From Pontibacter beigongshangensis (lineage in GTDB: Bacteria > Bacteroidota > Bacteroidia > Cytophagales > Hymenobacteraceae): a DNA stretch of 64,000 nucleotides. A program made the translations under genes and the position numbers. The notes below the pieces were generated by a model. It had not been told where the DNA came from and ran no database searches. It saw nothing but the letters and a program-made list of their open reading frames with translations. This document shows positions 19,521 through 31,300 of this stretch, piece by piece. How positions within the stretch are numbered: position 1 is the stretch's first letter; each line of letters opens with the position of its first letter. The stretch covers positions 62,001-126,000 of the forward strand of contig NZ_VFSD01000021.1 in NCBI RefSeq assembly GCF_014332515.1, given 5' to 3'.

Positions 19521-22232
19521 TTACTTAATTTTAACCACCCGCATATTGTCGAGCATGGCTTGGTTAATTTCCAGGTTCATGTTTTCGTTGGCGGGTTCAA
19601 AGGAAATGGTGACAGCGTGTGTGCCTTTTTCAAGCGGCACCTGTACAGGATTGGTGTACCCCCAGTTGGACCACTCGTCGGTGCCGCGCTGCGGAAGCAC
19701 AACAGTACCGGCAAATGCATCATTCACACGGAGTGTTCTGATCGCACATTTGTTCTGGGTGTTAGTGGGACCGTTGCCGTTGGCGTAACGGAAGTCGATG
19801 GCATACAATCCCGGTGCCGGTACTGTTATATTTACTTTAAGGGTGGTGTTCTTCTGCTTCGCTATCTCCACAAAGCCGGTGCCTGCAAAGCCTTTATAAG
19901 GTAAGGCTGCCTTTAGAGCTGCATTTTCCAGTTCATATATCTGCACACTGCCTGTTAGCGTAACCAGCGGCTCGCTGGCAAACGACTCTACTCCTGCCCC
20001 GCTTACGGCTATTACCTGATATTCGGCATAGCCATTTCCTGGTAGTGGGTAGGTAGTCGTGGTAGTGGTAGTTACTACTTTGCCGTTCTTCAGCACTTTA
20101 TAGGTGGCAGCGCCTTCTACCTGTTTCCAGCTTAAGCTACTGCCCGCAATGCTTACCTCAGGAGCTGCTGGTGACACCAGGTGCTCCACCCTGTTTAATT
20201 GCTGCTCCGGCACATTAGTACTGGTGAGCACTATTTTCACCTGATGCCTTCCCTGCAGGTCACCCGGCACTTCGGCATTAGCCAGCGGTTTGCCATCCAG
20301 TGTGATAGCTTTTATCCGGTTGCCATAGCCTTCCATTTCAATATCCAGCACGGCCTGGCGGTATTTGAAATTGGTGAGGTTGCGCTTTCCGTTGTAGGCT
20401 TTCGGCACGAACGGTTTGAACACGAGGCTGTTCATTTGGAAATCTATCCCGTACAGCACTTTATAGACCATGCTGATGTTACCGGCCACGCTCCACAACT
20501 GCCTGCTGGAGTTAATCTGGGTTCCGGCGAAGTCGCCGTTGCTGGCTACGAAGTTCTCCTTGTTTGTCAGGAACAGGGCAGCTGGTCGGTAAATGGCGCT
20601 CATGCTTTCGGTCAGCGCCTGCTCGTTGCCGGCTTTGGCGGCTGCCAGCGACCAGTAAGCCTGCACAAAGGGCCAGATGCCGTTGTTGTGGTAAGGCGGG
20701 ATATTTGGAATATGCGGGAATATACTCGGTATGCCGTAGGCGTTAACAGGGGTATTTTCCACGACCATTTTTTCCTTTGCCTCATCTGTTATATCATACA
20801 GTACCGCCAGCGCCTCTCCCAGTGCCTCGGACCGTGGCGACAGTATTTTATAATTACGACCGTACAGGTATTGCCCGTAGTAGCCTTTGTTCGCCATCCA
20901 AAGGTAGTCGTTCATGCCTTTTTTAATTACCTCGGCAATGTCCTGGTATTTAGCAGCGGCCTTCCCGTCGTTCAGCAGCTTTGCCATCTCTGACAGGATA
21001 ACATTGGCGCGGTAGTGAACGGCGTTGGTACCCAGGCATTCCGATTCGTAAATATCCACCGGCTGCATCCACTTCGGATAGGTCTGCTCGCGCCAGTCGA
21101 GGAACGAGGATTCTCCTTTCACGAGTCCGGTTTCGCGGTCGTAGGCGTTTTTCAGGTCGTCTTCCACGGAGTTGCGGATGATGTCGTAGGCTTGCTGCAG
21201 CCATTTTTTGTCGCCGGTTACTTTATAAATTTCCCAGGCAGCATCAGCCCACACTATGCGGTCGGTGGAGACGGGGTAAGCACCACCGGTGCCTGTGTCC
21301 TGGATTATTCGTCCGTTCTGCACCTTGCGCATCAGGCTGTACTGCGACACTTTGGGCTGCAGCGTGGCCATGCTGAGGATGATGCTGTAGCTGATGTCGC
21401 GGGTCCAGACGCCTGCCCACTCCTCACCTGTCCGGAAGGTGCTGTCAGTCTCAATGTCCTGCTGCATCTCTTCCAGGGACAAGTTGTAGAGCACGTCCGT
21501 CAGCGGGTAATCCGATTTGTATTGCGGGAAAGCGGAGAGGTTGTGTGTCAGTTTCCAATTGCCAGCGGTTGCTTTTTTCTCCTCCGGTTTGTTCAGCGTA
21601 AGCGTCACTTCGTAGATACCATCTTTTTCCGGATCCTTCAGTTCCAGCTCCGGTTTGTTCACTAGATTGTCGAAGTCCCACATGAGCGGAGCCGTGTTGC
21701 CGGCGATGAACACCTGCTTAAAATCTTCTTTATAGATTTTAGTGCCGTCGAAGGTAATGTAATAGCCCTGCTTCTCAAACGACTGCAGCACATGCCGCAT
21801 GTCCAGCTTCACAGTAAAGGTAGTATTGGGCGTCAGAAAGGTATTAGCCGGCACAACGGAAGTATCCACATATTGCTTTCCGAAGGTGATAACAGGCGTT
21901 ACGCAGCCACCACTTTCGGAGGAGCAGATAAAACGGTGATCCTTGCCCGAAATCATTTCGTTGTCTTTGCCATTTATGCTGAACTTAAACACCAGTTCCG
22001 GGCTCTGAAACTCATTGGCAGGGCTCTGGTAGTTAGAAATCATCTCGGTAGAAGACAGCACCTTTGCCTCATGCTCCTGCTGTACTACCCTGTCCGGGTA
22101 GATGGTATAGGCTACGGACTGCCAGACAGCGCGCTGGTTTACGGCTGGCTGTGTTACCGTTTGCTGCGTCTGGCAGGAACCGAGGCCCAGTAGCACAAGG
22201 AAGAATCCGGTTTTTAGATTTATGTGTTTCAT
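19521..22232 (-). CDS. (alpha/alpha)6-barrel glycoside hydrolase lipoprotein with C-terminal CBM35-like domain
   Basis: Probable exo-acting glycosidase of the six-hairpin superfamily, related in fold to glycogen-debranching, GH15 and GH63 enzymes. The exact family is not recognised. The 903-residue product is a lipoprotein (LGSC, Cys20) without an acidic run after Cys, so it probably faces the periplasm. A beta-rich N-terminal region reaches about 240. The barrel (about 245-640) has EWAGVWTRDISYSII (271-285), SSFLDWREQTYPKW and YHNNGIWPFVQAYW. A small Fn3-like segment follows, then a CBM6/35-like domain (about 770-903, starting YELENA). It sits 69 bp after the sugar permease gene in unit B. 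Confidence 0.75.
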   Translation of the reverse strand: MKHINLKTGFFLVLLGLGSCQTQQTVTQPAVNQRAVWQSVAYTIYPDRVVQQEHEAKVLSSTEMISNYQSPANEFQSPELVFKFSINGKDNEMISGKDHRFICSSESGGCVTPVITFGKQYVDTSVVPANTFLTPNTTFTVKLDMRHVLQSFEKQGYYITFDGTKIYKEDFKQVFIAGNTAPLMWDFDNLVNKPELELKDPEKDGIYEVTLTLNKPEEKKATAGNWKLTHNLSAFPQYKSDYPLTDVLYNLSLEEMQQDIETDSTFRTGEEWAGVWTRDISYSIILSMATLQPKVSQYSLMRKVQNGRIIQDTGTGGAYPVSTDRIVWADAAWEIYKVTGDKKWLQQAYDIIRNSVEDDLKNAYDRETGLVKGESSFLDWREQTYPKWMQPVDIYESECLGTNAVHYRANVILSEMAKLLNDGKAAAKYQDIAEVIKKGMNDYLWMANKGYYGQYLYGRNYKILSPRSEALGEALAVLYDITDEAKEKMVVENTPVNAYGIPSIFPHIPNIPPYHNNGIWPFVQAYWSLAAAKAGNEQALTESMSAIYRPAALFLTNKENFVASNGDFAGTQINSSRQLWSVAGNISMVYKVLYGIDFQMNSLVFKPFVPKAYNGKRNLTNFKYRQAVLDIEMEGYGNRIKAITLDGKPLANAEVPGDLQGRHQVKIVLTSTNVPEQQLNRVEHLVSPAAPEVSIAGSSLSWKQVEGAATYKVLKNGKVVTTTTTTTYPLPGNGYAEYQVIAVSGAGVESFASEPLVTLTGSVQIYELENAALKAALPYKGFAGTGFVEIAKQKNTTLKVNITVPAPGLYAIDFRYANGNGPTNTQNKCAIRTLRVNDAFAGTVVLPQRGTDEWSNWGYTNPVQVPLEKGTHAVTISFEPANENMNLEINQAMLDNMRVVKIK

Positions 22233-22301
22233 GGATGCGTTTTTATTGTCCTGGTATACTGTTCCATCCCTGAAAGTGCAGGAATGAGCCGGAGTAGCCT
22301 T

Positions 22302-23723
22302 TTAATTATTTTCCCGCTTCACCGGTTTAGAACCCAGGAAGCCGTAGTACACAATATAGGCGTAGCACAGCAGGGGCACGAAGAACGAGAGCTGCAGTTC
22401 ACCGGAGGCGTCAGCAATAATTCCCTGCAGCGGCGGCACGATGGCGCCACCTACTATGGCCATCACGAGCAGGGATGCCCCCTGGCTGGTGTGGATGCCC
22501 AAGCCTTTGATGGCAAGGTCGAAAATGGTAGGGAACATGATGGAGTTGAAGAGGCCAATGGCTATTAAGGACCACATGGCCGCTTCTCCCCGTCCATAAA
22601 TAGCAAACAAGAGCAGTACAATGACACTGATTGCGTACAAACCAAGGGTCCGGTTTGGAATGAATCTTCCGGCAAACAGCACCACCATATTCAGCAGGAT
22701 AAGGCCCAGTGCTGTGAGCGCCAGGTGGAGGTCGTAAAGCTGGTAAACGGTAATAAAGGTAAGGACCGCTATTACCGCGATGAGGCCATACTTGTGGCTG
22801 CTCTTATTGAACTGCGCCAGCCCGATGGCTCCGAAGAACCGGCCAATCATGGCGCCACCCCAGAAAAAGGCCAGGTAATATTTTGCTTCCGACTCGGCCA
22901 ATCCCGCTACCTGCGGCAGCTCCAGAAACCCAATCAGGAAACTACCAATGGACACTTCGCCACCCACGTACATGAAAATGCACAGAATGCCAAGCACCAG
23001 GTGCCGGTGTTTCAAGGCACCTGCATCGGCTGTTATCTTCCCCTCTCCTGCTAATTGCGGGAGCTTCGCCAGTTTAATTATGGCAGCCAGGACCAGTAAG
23101 GCTCCTGCCAAACCCAGGTAAGGAAGCTTCACGGATTCTGCACCCACTGCCTGCATTCCCTCTGCTGCTCCAAAAATCAGGAAGCCACCTACTACCGGGG
23201 CAATGGTAGTACCCAGCGAGTTGAGTGCCTGCGTCATGTTCATACGGCTGGAAGAACTCTCAGCAGGTCCGAGAACTGCCACATAAGGGTTAGCCGCAAT
23301 TTGCAGAATGGTGATACCTGAAGCCAGCACAAACAGCGCCAGCAGGAAAAAGCCATAGCTCAGGAATTCCGCCGCCGGGTAAAAAAGCAGGCAACCGGTA
23401 GCCGCCACAAACAAGCCCGTAATGATGCCATTTTTGTAACCAATCCGGATGATGGGGTCACCTTTGGTGATGGAGAAACCGAAGTAAAGCAGTGAAACTA
23501 TAAAATAAGCTCCAAAAAAGGCCGTCTGAATCAGCATGGCTTGCCAGTGCTGCAGTACAAACACGGCCTTCAGCTTTGGTATCAGGATATCATTGAGGCA
23601 GGTGATAAAGCCCCACATAAAGAAGAGCATGGTTACGGTTACCAGGGAACCAGTGTAATTCTTTGGAGCCTCACTTCCAAAAGGAGTGGCGGCTGGTTTG
23701 GAGGCTGGTGCTAAAACGGCCAT
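22302..23723 (-). CDS. Sugar MFS transporter, FucP/GluP family
   Basis: Proton-coupled permease for glucose or galactose-type hexoses across the inner membrane. The 473-residue product has about 12 membrane segments. It carries typical family sequence in the first half (FFMWGFITCLNDILIPKLK, then LQIAANPYVAVLGP and NMTQALNSLGTTIAP). It lies between the kinase gene (37 bp upstream) and the (alpha/alpha)6 glycosidase gene, so it likely takes up the glucose freed by the periplasmic enzymes of this region. The neighbouring BadF-type kinase could then phosphorylate it. Substrate choice among glucose, galactose and fucose is inferred from context only. Confidence 0.9.
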   Translation of the reverse strand: MAVLAPASKPAATPFGSEAPKNYTGSLVTVTMLFFMWGFITCLNDILIPKLKAVFVLQHWQAMLIQTAFFGAYFIVSLLYFGFSITKGDPIIRIGYKNGIITGLFVAATGCLLFYPAAEFLSYGFFLLALFVLASGITILQIAANPYVAVLGPAESSSSRMNMTQALNSLGTTIAPVVGGFLIFGAAEGMQAVGAESVKLPYLGLAGALLVLAAIIKLAKLPQLAGEGKITADAGALKHRHLVLGILCIFMYVGGEVSIGSFLIGFLELPQVAGLAESEAKYYLAFFWGGAMIGRFFGAIGLAQFNKSSHKYGLIAVIAVLTFITVYQLYDLHLALTALGLILLNMVVLFAGRFIPNRTLGLYAISVIVLLLFAIYGRGEAAMWSLIAIGLFNSIMFPTIFDLAIKGLGIHTSQGASLLVMAIVGGAIVPPLQGIIADASGELQLSFFVPLLCYAYIVYYGFLGSKPVKRENN

Positions 23724-23760
23724 ATTTTATCTTTAGATTTAGATGATATATCTGTTACAT

Positions 23761-24615
23761 TTAAGCCAGTTGTTCCATTTTCCGGTGGAAAGCGACCAGC
23801 CCTTCGCCAGGGCTTTTGATGATGGTACTAATACGTGCACCGTACTTTTCTGCCACTTGGTGCAGCCCCTCAGAGAAATGGTAGGCAATGGAACCGACAA
23901 AGTTTACCGGCAGTTCTGTAAAACCCGAGTACTTACTCACCTGTGTTGCGAAAAAGCCATCGAAGTTCTGGTACACCATCTCCTGCATCAGCGGGTGCTC
24001 TATGTTATCCAACACAAAACGTGTAAAAGCAGCCAGGTAAGTGCCGGGCATGCTGTTGTTATATACCGTATCCAGGATACTATCTTTAGTCAGATTATAC
24101 TTTTGCTTCAGGGCCTGCGCCAACTCGGCAGGCAATTCGCGGTACAGGTATGCCTTTATCAATATTTTGCCCAGGCATGCGCCACTTCCTTCGTCGCCCA
24201 GCAGGAAACCCAGCGAGGGAACATTGTCGATTACCTGATTACCGTCGTAGAGGCAGGAATTAGAGCCGGTGCCCAGGATGCAGGCAATACCAGGTTCGTT
24301 GCCACACACGGCGCGCGCTGCTGCCAGCAGGTCGTGGTCTACGTGCAGTTCGCTCTCCGGGAAAGCTTTTCGTAGCGCTTTCTCCACCCGCAGGTTCCTG
24401 TCTGCAGAGCTGCAACCTGCACCATAATAGTAGATAATTTGAGGCTGCTCCCCTTTCAGTTCCGGCAGGAGTCCTTCCTCCAGGATAGGGTAAATCTGGT
24501 CCGGGTTGAGGTACTGCGGATTGATACCTCTGGTGTATACCTGTTTTGTCACACCTGCATCGTAGAGGATGCGCCAGTCGGTTTTGGTGGAGCCGCTGTC
24601 TGCTACAAGATTCAT
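23761..24615 (-). CDS. BadF/BadG-type sugar kinase (N-acetylglucosamine kinase-like)
   Basis: ATP-dependent kinase of the ASKHA fold, probably phosphorylating glucose or an amino sugar after uptake. The 284-residue length is normal for bacterial N-acetylglucosamine kinase-like proteins. Phosphate motif DSGSTKTDW (6-14), GTGSNSCLYDG and GDEGSGACLG are all present. Its ATG overlaps the stop codon of the truncated paralogue upstream (ATGA), so its translation is probably coupled to it. The permease gene follows. GlcNAc as substrate is doubtful here, because everything around concerns alpha-glucan; a glucokinase role is plausible. Confidence 0.85.
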   Translation of the reverse strand: MNLVADSGSTKTDWRILYDAGVTKQVYTRGINPQYLNPDQIYPILEEGLLPELKGEQPQIIYYYGAGCSSADRNLRVEKALRKAFPESELHVDHDLLAAARAVCGNEPGIACILGTGSNSCLYDGNQVIDNVPSLGFLLGDEGSGACLGKILIKAYLYRELPAELAQALKQKYNLTKDSILDTVYNNSMPGTYLAAFTRFVLDNIEHPLMQEMVYQNFDGFFATQVSKYSGFTELPVNFVGSIAYHFSEGLHQVAEKYGARISTIIKSPGEGLVAFHRKMEQLA

Positions 24616-24968
24616 AGGTTTGGATATAAATAATGCTGAAGCGCCTCAGGGCTTAAATGCTGCAGCTTTAAGAACATGAGCATGTCGTGGTCAGCCTTTA
24701 CTTCGCTTTGTGGGAAAGCACGTCGCAAGACTTCTTCCAGCAGTTCATTCCGCTCACTGGAGCTGTAGCCGGCACTGTAGTATTTAATGACTGCTGCCGG
24801 CTCTGTTTCCATCTGCGGGAGCAACTCGTTTGTGACAATCTGGTATAACTGGTTCACGTCCTGGTACTGCGGGTTAATGCCCACTGTAAAAACTTGCTTA
24901 ACAGTACCCGACTCATAGACTATCCGCCAATCCGTCTTTTTCGCTCCGCTATCTGCTATCAGTATCAT
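24612..24968 (-). pseudogene. Truncated paralogue of the adjacent sugar kinase
   Basis: From the ATG at 24968 the 118 residues align with the first about 97 residues of the next gene: DSGAKKTDWRI versus DSGSTKTDWRI, GINPQYQ versus GINPQYL, and ADHDML versus VDHDLL. After that point an unrelated 21-residue tail ends in the ATGA overlap. It lacks the second half of the fold, including the sugar and adenosine motifs, so it cannot be a working kinase alone. It probably arose by tandem duplication and internal deletion. It is the first frame after promoter module B and may now serve as a leader peptide for the intact kinase. Confidence 0.75.
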
Positions 24969-25062
24969 AGGCTTGTGCTTTAAAAGGTTAAACAAATATG
25001 TACTTGTTAGTATAGTCTCCGGCTGTTGATTTACTTGCTTTGATTAAGGAATCGCCTTCGCA

Positions 25063-25140
25063 CTAACAATCGTTATTTACCCCACAAATGAACAAGGCTT
25101 TAAAAGCAACATCAATTAATACATTTGAAATATAGAAAAT
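25063..25140 (-). promoter_or_regulatory. Shared alpha-glucan promoter module, copy B
   Basis: Read on the minus strand: TTTCTATA (25131-25138), TTGATG (25110-25115), 17 bp, then a degenerate -7 box TTCATTTG (25085-25092). The palindrome TAACAATCGTTA (25064-25075, plus strand) follows. The distances equal those of the other copies. It lies about 95-170 bp before the truncated kinase and should drive unit B. Confidence 0.75.
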
Positions 25141-25618
25141 ACTGGCAATTTTTATTTACTACACCTTGAATATGAGGCTTTTACGATCGGTTTTATTTAA
25201 TAATAATATAAGCTAATTATGAAGACAAAGGCACTTATAAAGAGGCTACAACTGACTGTAGAACGGAGATAAAACTTACTTATGGTTTGACTTTAATGCA
25301 TGTGGTGTACTGCCTGTAGCATATTGAGCAACAAAAAAATCGCCCACAGTAGCTAGCAGCTGGTAAAAATGGCAGCTAATTGCCAAAGTGTGGGGGCTGT
25401 TATAGTGGGTGCATTTTTGGCTGATAAGGAGTTTTGTACCAGGTGACTTACATTCTTGAAATTTCTAAAGCTGCCTGGGGCTTCCCTTCAGGAAGATAAG
25501 TTCGAGCAGTTGTGTTACAGCTCTTTATTGCAGCAGTGGCTATGGTGGCAGGAGCTACCTGGATTTAAGGCCCATTCAGAAAACGCAGCTGCTATTTTTT
25601 TACCAATCATCCTAAAAT
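25141..25618. other. Intergenic region with GGCAGG/GCAGC-type short repeats nearby, no gene
   Basis: No coding sequence was recognised. Together with 25666-25770 it contains degenerate copies of a GC-rich motif (GCTATGGTGGCAGGAGC near 25539 and GCTGTGGAGGCAGGTGCAGC near 25702) that recurs near 36472 and within hsdR. Confidence 0.4.
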
Positions 25619-25665
25619 CAAAGAGCATCCACAGAACCTGCAACGGCTTTGATGGATGCTCTTTG
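25619..25665 (-). terminator. Perfect 13-bp inverted repeat, likely end of the GH97 transcript
   Basis: CAAAGAGCATCCA and TGGATGCTCTTTG flank a 21-nt loop, about 106 bp past the GH97 stop codon. A related element with the core GCATCCA/TGGATGC and the same 21-nt loop occurs at 36627-36665. There is no long T-run, so a role in mRNA 3' stability is also possible. Confidence 0.5.
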
Positions 25666-25770
25666 CCTAAACTACCTGTTCCTTCCTTTGGTGGTGCAGT
25701 CGCTGTGGAGGCAGGTGCAGCAGTCTTTATAATAACCTAATGCAGCATATGCACGCTCAGAGGACGTCAG

Positions 25771-27951
<2,181 letters not shown>

Positions 27952-28023
27952 TTAAGGGATATAGAAGCACAGCAGCTGAAAAACTTCTTTAAGAACAAAG
28001 GTTTAGCGGCCGGTGGCTAACGC

Positions 28024-28103
28024 TTACGATTGTTAGTGTGTATTGCAAATTTGTGGTGCTCTGCAATAAACATCAATTTATAAACCTAAAATATAGAAAA
28101 TAA
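28024..28103 (-). promoter_or_regulatory. Shared alpha-glucan promoter module, copy C
   Basis: Read on the minus strand: TTTCTATA (28092-28099), TTGATG (28071-28076), 17 bp, CAAATTTG (28046-28053). The palindrome TTACGATTGTTA (28024-28035, plus strand), followed by GTG, lies near the expected start of transcription. It is about 145 bp upstream of the GH97 start. Confidence 0.8.
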
Positions 28104-28275
28104 CAGCGACCAATACCACATAACATGTTGAAAACCAAAATTATAAACAGAAAATGTATTAATAAAAGTATAAGCACATTTTAGAGCCTAATCTGTCTTA
28201 AAAGCATCAAAGTAGGAAGCATTTTAAACTTTTTCCCTACAACAGGGTAAGAAATCTGCTTAAGGTGCAATAAAA

Positions 28276-28309
28276 AAGTAGCAGCCGTAATATGTTACAG
28301 CTGCTACTT
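28276..28309 (-). terminator. Rho-independent terminator after the long GH66 gene
   Basis: Perfect 10-bp arms AAGTAGCAGC and GCTGCTACTT with a 14-nt loop are followed on the minus strand by a run of six T. It starts 46 bp past the GH66 stop codon. Confidence 0.8.
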
Positions 28310-28354
28310 CGCAAAAAAAGAGATTTATGAACTTAATTGCTTTTCAGAAGAAGG

Positions 28355-31300
28355 TTATCTGATAATTAGTTTCTGTATAGTGGCTTCTGTGCCGTTGTTT
28401 ACATGCACCAGGTACAGACCACCTTGCCACTTGCCGGTGCTGATGTCGAGGGTAGCACCTGCTTCGGCGGAGGCTTTGTATACCAGTTTGCCTACGGCGT
28501 TGTAAATGGTAACTTCTGCTGTAGATGACAATTTGCTGTTCAGGCTTATTTTTACGGAGCCATGGGCTGGGTTCGGGTAAATCTGAGTGAGTTGTTGTTC
28601 TGCTTCAACCGTAGCAGGCACAGCTTCTCTGTTTTGGGAAACCGGCTCAATAGCAAACTGCTGGTGTGCGGCGGCTGTATAGAAGTACTGATTTACCGCT
28701 GCTTCGTTGGCAGTGGAGGCACCGTATACATCCAACACTTTGCCGCTTTTCCTGTTCTCTATTTTGAAGTTGCCGTCACCTGCATCTATAATGCTCCAGT
28801 CCTGGCTCGTGGTATTTACCGGCGTCCACTGGTGAATGGCGACTCCTTCTGCTGTGCTTCCACCGACCACATCCATAGCTTTGGAACTATGTGTCGCGAT
28901 GAGCTTGAAGTAACCATTACCAGGTCCTTCCAACAGCCACTTTTGGTTTGCCGCGCCCAGGTACTCGTATTGGTAAATGATGGTACCATCGGTGGTTAAC
29001 TGTTGCTTTACATCAAGTGCCTTGCCACTGTGCTTCGCTGTAATTTTATACACACCGCCTGCTACCACACCTGCCGGTGCGCTGATGGAATAAGCTGTTG
29101 TGGCGACTGAGGAATTAATCATTCCTGGTTTAAAGGCGACTGCTTTTAGAGTACAGGTATTTGAAACTGTAACCGGACCGGTGTATACAGCCGATGCTGT
29201 AGTTGGCGTACTGCCGTCGGTGGTGTAATGGATAGTAGCCCCCGAAGTAGCCGAGGTAATGGTAACAGCCACAGGACCTGTGTAGGTAACGGAAGCGTCT
29301 ACGGAGCTGATAATTGGGATAGCAGCCGTTTCCATAGCGTTGCTCAGCAGCTGCAGCGACCATTGCTGGTGTTGTACCCCGGTATACAGGTACTGCTTTA
29401 CAGCTGTGCCATCTGTGGTAGCGGCTCCATACACATCCAATACGCTGCTGCTCTTCCTGTTTTCTATTTTAAGGTAGTCGCTGCCAACATCGAACAGGCT
29501 CCACTCCTGGCTTTCCGTGGTTAAAGGCTCCCACTGGTGCAGGTCTGCACCTTCCGCTGTGCTTCCTCCAGCTACATCCAGAGCTTTTAAGCTGTGGGTA
29601 GCAAAGATTCTATAATAGCCATTGCCTGCATCTTCAATCTTCCATTTCTGGTTGGCTCCTCCAGTGTACTGCCACTGCTGCGCCATGGCTCCGTTTGTGG
29701 TAGCTGTTTCGCCGCCTGCTATTTCCAGCACTTTGCCGCTGTGCCTTGCCGAAATCTGGTAGATGCCTCCGGATACAATTCCTCCTGCAGGAATACTGAT
29801 GGTATAGGCTGCCGTGGATACAGGTGAATCCGCCAGACCGGCTTTGGAGGCGTAGGCGTTGAGGGTACAGGAGTTAGAGATGGTGATTGGGCCTGTATAC
29901 TGCGGTGAAATGGAAGTTGGTGTGGTACCATCAAGGGTATAGCGGATAATAGCATCAGGTGTAGCAGAGGCAATGGTGACAGTGGGTGCAGCGGTATATG
30001 TGCCACCGTCCGTACTAAAAGCAGGCGCTGCCACGGTTGCCACACTGCTTCCGGTTTCGGCTACAAGCATGGTCCAATATTTCAGCTGAGGCAGGTTTAC
30101 TGTTACCACCCCGTTTGCCTGTGAATACTGCGACGATGTAAGCAGTTGCGGCAGTCCGTTGTTGAAATCCGGCGATGCTACCCACATGCGGGTAATGGGA
30201 GTAGTGTAAGAAAACTGCAAAGATAGATCGCTGATGGTTATTGGTACGGGCTGCGATTGTGCATTATCCCTCCAATTCATATGGTTTGCATTTGAGAAAT
30301 TGAGCAAGTGAAATGCCTGATTGTTGCCCCACTGCACACCTACTGTAGCGACTTTGCCCTGCATTTCGTGCTGATCTTCGCGCCAGTAAGTCACCGAGTT
30401 AACAGATGATCCTGCACCCGAGAGCGTTACATTATTAAAGGTTCTCCCATCGCGTAGAATGTTTTCATAAGCTACTGCGAAATCGTAATAGGTCAGCAAG
30501 TCATTTTCCAACTGTGCTGACATTTTCAGGTTGTTGTTCGGAAAATATGGGTTTGCCAGCATGTGCTCACCTAGTTCGATGTGCGCCCCGCCAAAAGCAA
30601 AGATAACGGCATCGGCCATCAGCACACTTGCGTCATTAAAGATCCCTGTATTTTCCGACTTATCTTTGTTTACATAAGCCGCTAATACTGTGTTAGTGTT
30701 TTTTAGCTCTATGTTTGTTTGTATAGCTTTACCAAGGTCATAATACCCTTCATGAGCCCCCCACAGTTCGGAATAAGTAAAACTTACCGGAGCCTGCGTG
30801 ATGTTCTCTTGCCCATACTGATCAACGGCATTCATAACTAGGTATTTATTTGGCCTGGCATTTTTAGATTCAGTTAAAAAGGTGCCAAAAGATTGGTTGG
30901 GATGCGTTTCGATGAAGCTATTGTACTTGTAAAGCGGACCGAACTTTCCTAACTGGTCTGCGTGATAGCCATCAAATGACAAGCCTGCCGCATCATATAC
31001 TTCATTATGAGCATTAATAATAAAATTTCTCCAATTTGCATTACCGGGGTCATAAACTGGTAAGTTTTGGGTTTCCCAGGAATGATGAAAGCAGCAGTGG
31101 CTCCATTGGTTTGTGCCATCCTGATTCCAGAATAACCCCCATTCTTTATTTACTCCCGGGGCATTTGGATAGGCGCCATAAACGAGGTTATAGAACATCG
31201 CTTTCATATTTTTATTATGCGCTCTGTCTATGTATCCTTTCACGGTACTTAAATAAGCTCGTTTGCCGCTAAGTTCATCCCATTCAGAAGCAGGATTAGA

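Noticed and set aside
20040..20100. Run of Thr codons in the (alpha/alpha)6 glycosidase, considered as a phase-variable repeat
   Set aside because: The codons are mixed and the run is a short linker, so slippage is unlikely.
25456..25740. A 94-codon plus-strand frame between unit B and GH97
   Set aside because: It runs through an inverted repeat and low-complexity repeats, with no protein-like features.
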